DNA of 64,000 bases from Chromatiales bacterium (ex Bugula neritina AB1). GTDB taxonomy: Bacteria; Pseudomonadota; Gammaproteobacteria; Granulosicoccales; Granulosicoccaceae. Below, piece by piece: positions 53,840 through 61,873 of the stretch (position 1 is its first letter; every line of letters begins with the position of its first letter). The translations under genes and the position numbers were made by a program. The stretch is taken from positions 1 through 64,000 of the forward strand of contig MDLA01000081.1 of assembly GCA_001730015.1 (NCBI GenBank). The letters are read 5' to 3'. The notes under the pieces are model-generated. The model made no database searches, had not been told where the DNA came from, and was given only the letters and a program-made list of their open reading frames with translations.

Positions 53840-54763
53840 ATGGCAACAGGTACGCACGAGTACAACGACGATGAACGCAATGCGAGCATTCAGATAAACG
53901 TTAATGGCGAACTGTTTCCACGCAATGAAGCCAAAGTGTCTGTCTTTGACAGCGGCTTTGTACTAGGCGATGGAGTCTGGGAGGGCCTGCGTCTGCACGA
54001 AGGAAAGCTGGTTTTTCTAGAACAGCACCTGGACAGACTATGGGAAGGCGCCAAAGCGCTGGACTTCGAGCCCGGTATCAGCCAGAAAGAACTGACACAA
54101 CGTCTAAACGACACTCTGGCAGCGAACAATATGCACAGTGATGTGCACATACGCTTAATGGTCTCGCGCGGAATCAAGGCAACACCCTACCAGGATCCAC
54201 GGGTAACCATATCAGCACCGACCATTGTGATTATCGCCGAATACAAATCACCCAAGCCATCCACGTTAAGCAAAGGGGTTGAATTATTCACTGTTCATGT
54301 GCGACGAGGCGGCCCTGATATCCAGGACCCGCAGATCAATAGCCATTCAAAATTAAACTGCATCATTGCCTGCATTCAGGCAACCAAAGCCGGAGCCGAT
54401 GAAGCACTGATGCTGGATACTCAGGGTTTCGTTGCAACCTGTAATTCCACCCACTTTTTTATAATTAAAAACGGCGAAGTATGGACTTCAAGCGGTAATT
54501 ATTGTCTGCACGGCATCACCCGCGGCAATGTTATTGATCTGTGCAAAAGCAATGGTATCACGGTGCACGAAAAAACGTTCAGCCTGACTGAAACCTACAG
54601 TGCCGAAGAAGCATTTGTTACCGGAACCTTTGCAGGTATAGCACCGGTTACGCAAATAGACGGAAGGAAGATCGGCACTGGCAAACGTGGAACGCAAACC
54701 AAAAAACTGCAGGATCTGTATCTGCAGTTACTGGATACCGAAGCTGGTATCACGCGCGTATAG
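53840..54763 (+). CDS. Class IV aminotransferase (branched-chain/D-amino acid type)
   Basis: 307 residues. The Lys is in NSHSKLNCIIACIQATKAGADEALMLD, the class IV pattern; FDSGFVLGDGVWEGLRLHEGKLVFLEQHLDRL and GFVATCNSTHFF are also present. It could be a branched-chain, D-amino acid or aminodeoxychorismate lyase-like enzyme; the sequence alone does not settle it. The next gene starts 2 bases after the stop, so they form a pair. Confidence 0.88.
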   Translation: MATGTHEYNDDERNASIQINVNGELFPRNEAKVSVFDSGFVLGDGVWEGLRLHEGKLVFLEQHLDRLWEGAKALDFEPGISQKELTQRLNDTLAANNMHSDVHIRLMVSRGIKATPYQDPRVTISAPTIVIIAEYKSPKPSTLSKGVELFTVHVRRGGPDIQDPQINSHSKLNCIIACIQATKAGADEALMLDTQGFVATCNSTHFFIIKNGEVWTSSGNYCLHGITRGNVIDLCKSNGITVHEKTFSLTETYSAEEAFVTGTFAGIAPVTQIDGRKIGTGKRGTQTKKLQDLYLQLLDTEAGITRV

Positions 54764-54765
54764 CC

Positions 54766-55515
54766 ATGAACACTTCTGCGTATAAATCTATAACGCGAAT
54801 CGCCATGTGGTCGGGGCCTCGCAATATATCCACCGCGTTGATGCGCGCCTGGGAGAACCGTGCAGATACATTCGTAACGGATGAACCGTTCTACGCGTAC
54901 TACCTCACAAACACGGATGTCGACCATCCGGGTCGAGCCGACATAATCCGTACACAGCCAACGCAATGGCAGGAAGTTGCTCACCGATGCACTACCGGCA
55001 CTGCCACTACCGAAACTATTCACTACCAGAAGCACATGACCCAACACATGTTACCAACAATCAAAATGGACTGGCTGGAAAAGCTGGTGAATATTTTTCT
55101 AATTCGCTCACCACAGGCTGTGGCCAGTTCCTATGCTAAAGCCAGACCCGATCTAACAGCTTCAGACCTGGGCTTTGAGCAACAGCACCGGCTGTATCAG
55201 CACGTGCTGAATCATGTCGATAGTAATCCACTGGTGATCAATTCAGATGATGTGCGCAATCACCCCGAACAGGCACTGAGCGCAATGTGCCGCAAAGCCG
55301 GAATCGCTTTTGATCAGGCCATGCTTACGTGGAGAAAAGGACGACGCGAATCGGATGGCATCTGGGCTCCCCACTGGTATAAAAATGTAGAGGACTCAAC
55401 CGGCTTTCAGCCAACCACTGCAACTCCAATAGAGCTTGATGAAACGCAAACAAAAATTGCCGACCTATGCCAGCCCTACTACGATGAAATGCTCAGCCGA
55501 TGTCAGAAATTCTAA
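54766..55515 (+). CDS. Sulfotransferase-like family protein
   Basis: 249 residues. RIAMWSGPRNISTALMRAWENRADTFVTDEPFYAYYL is a P-loop-like start seen in a sulfotransferase-like family often encoded next to class IV aminotransferases. NIFLIRSPQAVASSYAKARPDL corresponds to the second conserved block. A true PAPS-dependent activity is not established. Coupled to the aminotransferase by 2 bases. Confidence 0.75.
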   Translation: MNTSAYKSITRIAMWSGPRNISTALMRAWENRADTFVTDEPFYAYYLTNTDVDHPGRADIIRTQPTQWQEVAHRCTTGTATTETIHYQKHMTQHMLPTIKMDWLEKLVNIFLIRSPQAVASSYAKARPDLTASDLGFEQQHRLYQHVLNHVDSNPLVINSDDVRNHPEQALSAMCRKAGIAFDQAMLTWRKGRRESDGIWAPHWYKNVEDSTGFQPTTATPIELDETQTKIADLCQPYYDEMLSRCQKF

Positions 55516-55653
55516 TTCATGAACCGGGCGGACGCTCACTACACAATCCGGAAATCCGATCATTGCCGGAATATATAGATACTGCCGCATCCCACTTACG
55601 CAACAATAAGCACCGGTTGCTACAATTCAACTCCTAAAATCAAAGGCCCGAAA

Positions 55654-56418
55654 ATGACAAACGAAGTCACTACTGAAATTCGCGATCGCGTAATGATCAT
55701 TACACTTAACCGACCCGATGCCATGAATGCAGTTAATCAGGCACTGTCAAACGAACTCGCCGCAGCACTGGATCAGCTCGACAATGAAGCTTCGGTTTCT
55801 GTTGGTGTACTCACTGGCAACGGACGCGGGTTCTGCGCCGGCATGGATTTAAAAGAATATGTCAGTACCGGCTTACCCACAGTACCCGGTCGCGGATTCG
55901 GCGGCATAGTTGAAAAAGGCTCCAGAAAACCCCTTATCAGCGCAGTCGAGGGTTTTGCGCTGGCCGGTGGGCTGGAACTGGCTCTCGGAACAGACCTGAT
56001 CGTAGCTGCTAAAGGTGCTAAATTCGGAATACCGGAAGTTAGCGTCGGTTTGTTTGCAGCCGCCGGAGCTCTACTGCGCCTGCCCAGAGCACTGCCCTAT
56101 GCCAGAGCAATGAAAATGGCTCTGACAGCCGAGCCCATGCTGGCGGAAGAAGCTTATCAGTTCGGCCTGGTTGCCGAGCTGTGCGAAAAAGGCGAAGCAT
56201 TGAATACCGCAATTGATCTCGCCAACCGTATAGCCAAAAACGCACCTCTGGGCCTTATTGCCTCAAAAGAGCTAGTGCGTGAAATGCAGGGCCGCACGGA
56301 AGCCGAGTTCTGGGAATTTCAGGCGACTCAGGTCGAGCAGGTATTCAACAGCGCTGATGGTAAAGAAGGAGCCACCGCATTTGCTGAGAAGCGTGCGCCC
56401 AACTGGACTGGCAGCTGA
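55654..56418 (+). CDS. Enoyl-CoA hydratase/isomerase family (crotonase) protein
   Basis: 254 residues. The oxyanion hole is formed by GNGRGFCAGMDLKEY and AVEGFALAGGLELALGTDLIVAA. Catalytic Glu in the KFGIPEVSVGLF region is present. Fold and length are normal for enoyl-CoA hydratases; the exact substrate cannot be read. It ends the housekeeping stretch and is followed by a hairpin. Confidence 0.92.
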   Translation: MTNEVTTEIRDRVMIITLNRPDAMNAVNQALSNELAAALDQLDNEASVSVGVLTGNGRGFCAGMDLKEYVSTGLPTVPGRGFGGIVEKGSRKPLISAVEGFALAGGLELALGTDLIVAAKGAKFGIPEVSVGLFAAAGALLRLPRALPYARAMKMALTAEPMLAEEAYQFGLVAELCEKGEALNTAIDLANRIAKNAPLGLIASKELVREMQGRTEAEFWEFQATQVEQVFNSADGKEGATAFAEKRAPNWTGS

Positions 56419-56845
56419 ATCACCGGCAAAGTCGCCACAAACCAACCTTTGTGGCGACCGCCAGGCAACCAAAATTGCGCACTGCACCCAAGCCACAGCC
56501 GGCTAACGAGATCAATACACGGTAATCAGCAGTTATCCAGAGTTGTCGATGCAAAACAACCCGAAATCGACATTTGCAATCTACATGAGAACAATATTGA
56601 TAACCCGAAAACCGATTCACAAGCGTTGAACACAATATCAACGGTGCAATTATATGCGCAGCTGCGCTCCTTAACCTGTTTCCGTCTTGAAGAACGTCGT
56701 TGTATAGAAAAACAATGCCTTCACATGCCGCAACCAGTAACCACTATAGAACCAGACGGAAACAGCAGCCGGATCGTCTTGCGTCCCGTGTCTCAGCCTG
56801 TAAACTCCGTATTTGAATTTTGTAAATATTGCAGGGAATCCCGGA
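56419..56845. other. 427-base region upstream of the acyl-carrier/MBOAT cluster
   Basis: Contains the hairpin 56431-56458 and otherwise no supported gene; the open frames in it lack family matches. The promoter of the cluster should lie in the right half. Confidence 0.5.
56431..56458 (+). terminator. Stem-loop after the crotonase gene
   Basis: GTCGCCACAAA (56431-56441) pairs perfectly with TTTGTGGCGAC (56448-56458) over a 6-base loop, 12 bases past the stop. There is no T-run behind it, so it may act as a weak terminator or an mRNA 3' end stabiliser. Confidence 0.5.
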
Positions 56846-57082
56846 TTGATAACTGAAGAAGCAGTCAGGCAGTTTATTCAAAATGAGCTGGACATCGACG
56901 ACACCTCAATAGCTGGCAGCACACCATTGTTCAGTTCAGGAATGATTGATAGCTTTTCGCTGATTTCTCTCATGAGTTTTATAGAGGATAATGGAAACAT
57001 TCGCGTCAATCCCACCGAAGTAACCCTCGAGAACTTTGATTCTATCGATAAAATATTGGCGTATATCCAGCAAAAAACATGA
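56846..57082 (+). CDS. Acyl/peptidyl carrier protein (DltC-like position)
   Basis: 78 residues from TTG at 56846, which has AGGGA eight bases upstream; a TTG at 56813 is a longer alternative. Helical ACP fold: MITEEAVRQFIQNELDID, then the phosphopantetheine Ser S36 in FSSGMIDSFSLISL, the DSF variant of the usual DSL motif. It carries an activated acyl or aminoacyl group on a 4'-phosphopantetheine arm. It overlaps the decarboxylase gene by 4 bases, so carrier and decarboxylase are made together. Confidence 0.9.
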   Translation: MITEEAVRQFIQNELDIDDTSIAGSTPLFSSGMIDSFSLISLMSFIEDNGNIRVNPTEVTLENFDSIDKILAYIQQKT

Positions 57083-58320
57083 TTGCAACAAACCCTGACT
57101 GGTCCGCACTACATACCTTCGTAGAGAATATCAGCTCCGATGACCAAACCCCGTGTTACGTATATAATGACGAACTGCAACGTTTAAGAGTCAACCAGCT
57201 TCACACCCTGTTTTCAGATCAGTTTTCCCTAAGCTACGCTGTAAAGGCGAACCCCAACCCGAAAATTCTTGGCACGTTTAACGAATTGATCAAACACTTC
57301 GACGCCTCCTCTATAGGCGAAGTCAGGCTCGCCATCAGCGCAGGCGCGGCGCCAGAGAATATTACCTTCACCGGGCCGGCAAAAAAAAAGTCAGAAATTA
57401 GACAGGCAATAGAACTTGGCATTGGCGCATTGGTTATTGAATCAGCAAGAGAGGCCGATCTCGCTGCAGCACTTTGCAGGACCCTCAATCGAACGCAGAA
57501 TATACTGGTTAGAATTAATCCTGCAAACACGCCAAAACTTTTTTCTGCAAAGATGGCGGGTAAACACAGTCAGTTTGGAGTGGATGAAAAAAACCTGGAA
57601 ACTAACCTCGGTTCGATCCTGGCGCACAAAGAACTGACCCTCGATGGATTCCACATTTATTCAGGTACAAATTGCCTGGCAGTTGATGCGCTGGTAGAGA
57701 ACTTTCAATCAATGCTTGAATCGTTTAAAAAAGCATCTCAATGGGCAAATATAAACCCGCGCCGACTCATTTTTGGAAGTGGATTCGGCGTACCGTATTT
57801 CTCCGGAGAAACAGAACTGCACATACTGACAGCAGCAAAGCAGATCAATGCACTTATAGATCAGTTTACAGCTGGTCAGAATTTTCGTCACACCCGATGC
57901 ATACTTGAGCTCGGGCGCTGGTTAATTGCTCCCTGTGGTGTGCTATTAACCAGCGTGGTCAGTAAGAAGAGCACCGAAGATGTGGAATTTAGAATTTGCG
58001 ATGCCGGTTTCAACAATCACCTGGCAGCTTGCGGCTTAATGGGCACAGTCATCCGCAGGAATTGGGCAATTGAAAATCTGAGCAGCAGCACAGGCACAAA
58101 AAAACTGTTTACACTGGTCGGCCCTCTTTGTACATCTATTGACCTTATCGCACAGGGTATCGAGTTACCTGATACGAATATTGGCGACGTTCTGGCCATC
58201 CCCATGTCCGGTGCCTATGGCTATAGCGCGAGTCCGCTAAATTTTATCAGCCACCCTCCACCGACTGAATATCTTATTCGAAACAATACAATGCACAACA
58301 TAACCACGACGCATAGTTAA
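57079..58320 (+). CDS. Fold-type III PLP-dependent decarboxylase (DapDC/ODC family) next to an ACP
   Basis: 413 residues. The PLP Lys is K56 in LSYAVKANPNP. Also present are HIYSGTN (H192), the glycine-rich phosphate loop GSGFGVPY (233-240), ELGR (277-280) and C351 in GPLCTSID. Diaminopimelate decarboxylases normally have a Glu after that Cys (CES.D); here it is Thr, so the substrate is probably not meso-diaminopimelate. The layout resembles the decarboxylases of exosortase-associated clusters and BtrK, which decarboxylates glutamyl-ACP. Its coupling to an ACP and a dlt-like set suggests a carrier-bound amino acid as substrate; this is inferred. The active form is usually a dimer. Confidence 0.88.
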   Translation: MIATNPDWSALHTFVENISSDDQTPCYVYNDELQRLRVNQLHTLFSDQFSLSYAVKANPNPKILGTFNELIKHFDASSIGEVRLAISAGAAPENITFTGPAKKKSEIRQAIELGIGALVIESAREADLAAALCRTLNRTQNILVRINPANTPKLFSAKMAGKHSQFGVDEKNLETNLGSILAHKELTLDGFHIYSGTNCLAVDALVENFQSMLESFKKASQWANINPRRLIFGSGFGVPYFSGETELHILTAAKQINALIDQFTAGQNFRHTRCILELGRWLIAPCGVLLTSVVSKKSTEDVEFRICDAGFNNHLAACGLMGTVIRRNWAIENLSSSTGTKKLFTLVGPLCTSIDLIAQGIELPDTNIGDVLAIPMSGAYGYSASPLNFISHPPPTEYLIRNNTMHNITTTHS

Positions 58321-58349
58321 CGGGCATCTGCACTATTTAGTTATAACGT

Positions 58350-59003
58350 AGAAACCTACGTCCTCAGGACGTGGTCAGAGGACTAAGGCTTTGCCGATGG
58401 TCCAACTCAATGGTATTCCTATATTGAGCTGTCCCCACAGCCTCAAAAGAGGAAAACCAATGAGTCGATTCAAGAAGTTATCACATACAATTTGGCACTG
58501 TCACTATCATTTTGTCTGGACCCCGAAATATCGGTATCGTGTGCTGCAGGGAGCTGTAAAACAGGAGGCAGAAAATTGTATCCGGGCATTTTCGGAGCAA
58601 AAGAAGTGTGAGATTGTGGAGTTAAATGTACAAATAGATCATGTTCACTTGATTGTAGCGATCCCACCGAAGCTGTCGGTGTCGGATTATGCAGGAATAG
58701 TGAAGGGGAGGTCGGCGATCCGAATATTAGGAAGGTTTAAGGCGTTGAGACGTAAGCCGTACTGGGGAAACCATTTCTGGACGAAAGGATACTGTGTGGA
58801 TACGGTTGGTTTGGACATGGAGAAGATCCAGGCATACGTCAAGTATCAGGATGCAAAAGATAAGCAATATGAACAACGTCAACTATGCCTATAACCAAAA
58901 CGGACTGTGGGGAGGTTCAACCCTAGCCGTCTTTGACGGCTAGGCATACTGAGCCCCTCTGGGGCTGACCCAAGCCCCTGCGCTCCGCGTAGGGATTTTT
59001 TAG
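58350..59003 (+). mobile_element. IS200/IS605-family insertion sequence
   Basis: Boundaries approximate. A hairpin (ACGTCC, loop TCA, GGACGT) at 58358-58372 marks the left end. After the transposase there are CCTAGCCGTC/GACGGCTAGG (58922-58944, loop TTT), AGCCCC/GGGGCT (58952-58966) and a stem CCCTGCGC/GCGTAGGG (58976-58994) running into TTTTTTAG. IS200 elements use such end hairpins instead of inverted repeats and make no target duplication. No accessory tnpB is present. Confidence 0.82.
58460..58894 (+). CDS. tnpA: IS200/IS605 Y1 transposase TnpA
   Basis: 144 residues from ATG at 58460, preceded by AGAGGA; the frame opens at 58391 but the family starts MSRFKKLSHTIWHCHYHFVWTPKYR. The HUH motif is QIDHVHLIVAIPP, and the catalytic Tyr lies in AYVKYQDAKDK near the C-terminus. 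It cuts and rejoins single-stranded DNA at the element's hairpin ends. Intact and probably active. The segment CTCAAT..ATTGAG just upstream could fold over the ribosome-binding site, as reported for IS200. Confidence 0.92.
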   Translation: MSRFKKLSHTIWHCHYHFVWTPKYRYRVLQGAVKQEAENCIRAFSEQKKCEIVELNVQIDHVHLIVAIPPKLSVSDYAGIVKGRSAIRILGRFKALRRKPYWGNHFWTKGYCVDTVGLDMEKIQAYVKYQDAKDKQYEQRQLCL

Positions 59004-59040
59004 TTAAAGTCAAGCGCGACGTAAAAATGAGTAGACCGTA

Positions 59041-60561
59041 TTGAGTGTTTATCAAGCATTTGAACACCGGGTGCAAGAGCAGCCAAATACAACAGCAATT
59101 CTCGAAGCGGAAACCTTTGCTACCTACCTGCAGCTGAAAACGAATGCAGAGTATGCAGCTACACAGTTACGACAAAAAGGGCTTGTCACCGGCGATCGAT
59201 GCGTACTTAGCCTGCCGAACTCTATCGTTACTGCGTCGATTATATTAGGTGTATTCAGCATGGGTGCGATACCAGTACTGGTCAACGAGCAGGCACCGGA
59301 TACTCATCTATCTCACGCGATACAAAAAACAGGCAGCAGCGTTGTAATCAGCGCGTCGTCCACTACGGCAATTTCATCGATTAAATCAGTATTATCTGAC
59401 TGTGTCTCTATGACAAAGCAGCAGGCCTGCCCTAACAGGATCGAAGCAGACCTGCCACTGCCGGGAGAATTATCAGCAACCGAAACAGCTTCAATTCTAT
59501 TCACTTCCGGTTCAACCGGCTGGCCAAAAGGTGTAGCACAATCACACCACACCTTGATACAGGCTTCTCGGTGTGTAGCGCATTCGATTGGACTGAAACC
59601 TACGGACAAAATTATCTGCGCCATTCCATGGTCATTCGACTATGGCTTTGGACAACTGCTATCTACATTACTTTTAGGTATTCCCCAGATACTGCCAGCT
59701 GCCAATGACCCTTTCAGTGTCTGTCGCGCCATCGAAACACAAAAGCCGACAGTTTTTGCCGGTGTCCCCTCTCTATTTGCTTCGCTGTTCCGTGGTGTAT
59801 CGCCGATCCGCGATACCAATTGCGCATCAATCCGGTTAGTCACCAATACAGGATCCAGCATTCCTGCCTCTATCAGGGAAGATTTATTTCATTTTTTCGA
59901 TGCCAGCAAATTTTCATTCAACTATGGTCTCACTGAAACCTATCGATCCACCAGCCTACCGTGGCAGTTGGCGAAAACCGATCCTGATTCAGTTGGCAGC
60001 GCTATTCAGGGAGTGACTTTGCAGGTATTAAGAAATGATGGATCGCCGGCAAATGTTAACGAGACCGGTGAAATCATCCACAGCGGAGTTGGAACTTTCC
60101 AGGGGTACTGGTCAGACTCGATTATCACCGCGAAGGTTCGCCGACCTGTAGTCACTCAAAGTAAATCCGGCAAATCGACTGAACCTGCCGTTTACACCGG
60201 CGATTTGGGCGCACTGGACCACCGGGGAATGCTCTACATCTCGGGCAGAAAAGACAGACAGCTCAAATCGATGGGCGTCAAGGTCAACCCTGAAGAGATT
60301 GAAAGATTGCTGCTGGATCTACCCACGGTAGAAGATCTGGCTATAGTATCTACACCCCATGACATCATCGGTGACATGATCGTCGCCGTTGTGGTTCCGA
60401 AACCCGACGTAAAAGATACAATCAGTGAACTTCAAAAACTGGCACCTCGCCTGCTGAGCCCGTTTATGCTACCCAGAAAGTACATCACTGTTGAAAAACT
60501 ACCTCGAACCGCAACCGGTAAAATAGATCACGCAACGATCCGTGCGATGGTTAGCGGGTAA
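59041..60561 (+). CDS. AMP-forming acyl/amino-acid ligase (DltA-like position)
   Basis: 506 residues, TTG start at 59041; the start codon overlaps the stop of a 5-codon frame (ATG at 59028) as TTGA. The adenylation motif A3 is LFTSGSTGWPKGV (about 153-165), the A4/A5 region has WSFDYGFGQLLSTL, then GLTETYRSTSLP, GDLGALD and SGRKDRQLKSMGVKVN, with the catalytic Lys K494 in ATGKIDHA. The FDYG pattern and overall order resemble the ligases associated with exosortase clusters, and functionally it stands where DltA stands in dlt operons: loading an acid onto the carrier protein. The substrate is not known. It lies just after the IS element, so its original upstream leader may have been displaced. 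Confidence 0.88.
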   Translation: MSVYQAFEHRVQEQPNTTAILEAETFATYLQLKTNAEYAATQLRQKGLVTGDRCVLSLPNSIVTASIILGVFSMGAIPVLVNEQAPDTHLSHAIQKTGSSVVISASSTTAISSIKSVLSDCVSMTKQQACPNRIEADLPLPGELSATETASILFTSGSTGWPKGVAQSHHTLIQASRCVAHSIGLKPTDKIICAIPWSFDYGFGQLLSTLLLGIPQILPAANDPFSVCRAIETQKPTVFAGVPSLFASLFRGVSPIRDTNCASIRLVTNTGSSIPASIREDLFHFFDASKFSFNYGLTETYRSTSLPWQLAKTDPDSVGSAIQGVTLQVLRNDGSPANVNETGEIIHSGVGTFQGYWSDSIITAKVRRPVVTQSKSGKSTEPAVYTGDLGALDHRGMLYISGRKDRQLKSMGVKVNPEEIERLLLDLPTVEDLAIVSTPHDIIGDMIVAVVVPKPDVKDTISELQKLAPRLLSPFMLPRKYITVEKLPRTATGKIDHATIRAMVSG

Positions 60562-61655
60562 TGTACACCTCCCGTGTCAGAGCCTCCACACTGGTATTTT
60601 GTCGAGGTATCTATAAGCCTTCCGCGCTTTCACTTGTGGTATGCGGCGCAACTGTTGCTGCTTGCATCGCGTTGTATTTCAAAATCGCGACACCGCAATT
60701 TATCATAGAAAACACACCGCGACTGGCCACCTACGATGGAGACGACGATATATTTATCACATCAGACATCCTCCGCCTGCGGCATGAAACAACACCTCAA
60801 CGTACCGTATACCTCGTTGGCGACAGCGCATTGAGGGAAGTAGTCATGGAACATCAACTGGCTATAGAGTTGAAAAATGCAGGGCAGGCACACAGAATTA
60901 TGGACCTTCGAAGTGGCGGCCAGACTCTGCTGGAATCGCTTGCGATAATCGACAACATTAACTCCATCTCCAGCGGCCTTGTTGTGCTGGGGGTATCTGC
61001 AAGAACCTTCCACCTGGAAAAAACAGACTACGACAGTGCTGCCACTGGAAACAGACGCGGATTTACGTCTTCTGCGTTATCCGATTTCCTGATAGCCAGT
61101 GGAAAAAAAAGTTTCCGTATCACCGGTGTATATGCAATAGACAATTTTCATTTCCTGCTACCGCGACTGATCGAGCACTGGCGTGCGCCAGAGGGACGAA
61201 TAACCAAACGGGTGGCTCACCAGGAACTCCATCAGCCACCGCAGCCACTGAGCGAGCTGACCGCAAGTATCCAGGAATACATCCGGGAATTGTCGCTTCC
61301 GTTCGAAAACTTCGAAAAACGCTCGAGGAACGGACTTGCAGTACTACAGGCCATCGCTGAAAATGTTAATCGCAATAATGGCCTGGATTTATTGTTAATT
61401 GAAAAACCGCTGAATCCATTATTTATTCATCAATACCTGCCAGACAGCTTTGTACAAAAGTACCAACACCTCATGACAAAGATTGCAGTACGCCTTAATG
61501 TTTCCTACCTCAACCCGGTACATCATTTCAAACCTGATCCCGCAGACTTCACCGATTTAATCCACGTTACTGGTGGTGTTACGGCAATGAAATATACCTC
61601 TTTGCTCGCGGAGGGCATTACTAATGCCCGCAATCAGCAAACAGCCCATCCGTAG
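60561..61655 (+). CDS. DltD-like SGNH-type acyl-transfer protein
   Basis: 364 residues with a single N-terminal membrane helix (SALSLVVCGATVAACIALYF, about 21-40), the rest periplasmic. The SGNH block I Ser is S89 in YLVGDSALREVV, and the C-terminal D332-x2-H335 (DLIHVTGG) gives the Asp-His pair, as in DltD and AlgX/AlgJ relatives. It would take the acyl group delivered by the MBOAT protein and put it on a surface polymer. The ligase stop overlaps this ATG by 1 base. The catalytic reading is by family pattern. Confidence 0.8.
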   Translation: MYTSRVRASTLVFCRGIYKPSALSLVVCGATVAACIALYFKIATPQFIIENTPRLATYDGDDDIFITSDILRLRHETTPQRTVYLVGDSALREVVMEHQLAIELKNAGQAHRIMDLRSGGQTLLESLAIIDNINSISSGLVVLGVSARTFHLEKTDYDSAATGNRRGFTSSALSDFLIASGKKSFRITGVYAIDNFHFLLPRLIEHWRAPEGRITKRVAHQELHQPPQPLSELTASIQEYIRELSLPFENFEKRSRNGLAVLQAIAENVNRNNGLDLLLIEKPLNPLFIHQYLPDSFVQKYQHLMTKIAVRLNVSYLNPVHHFKPDPADFTDLIHVTGGVTAMKYTSLLAEGITNARNQQTAHP

Positions 61656-61704
61656 CATAGAGCTGCCTTCTCTTTCTGTGCTCAACATTCCACACCATAC
61701 TACT

Positions 61705-61836
61705 ATGAATACAATTATCGAACGATTCGCCCAGTGCCTGCGCGGGGTGGCTCTCGGGTTAGCAGTTACCTACGCACTCGTGCTTTTACTACAAACCGAG
61801 GCTGGGATAACAATATTCAGGTATCAGGGCTTCTGA
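61705..61836 (+). CDS. DltX-like membrane microprotein with C-terminal FxYxxF motif
   Basis: 43 residues from ATG at 61705 (an upstream in-frame ATG at 61624 would lie in the DltD-like gene). One membrane helix (VALGLAVTYALVLLLQ, about 15-30), then the C-terminus TEAGITIFRYQGF. FRYQGF fits the FxYxxF end reported for DltX, where the Tyr (here Y40) is proposed to hold the acyl group between the MBOAT and DltD. Position between the DltD-like and MBOAT genes fits this role. Short, but motif, topology and place agree. Confidence 0.75.
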   Translation: MNTIIERFAQCLRGVALGLAVTYALVLLLQTEAGITIFRYQGF

Positions 61837-61873
61837 TACTTATCGCTATTGCGGGATATAAGTAAACTGACTG

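Noticed and set aside
56449-56856. Open frame of 135 codons before the carrier protein gene
   Set aside because: No start signal, no family match, and it overlaps the carrier gene start in another frame.
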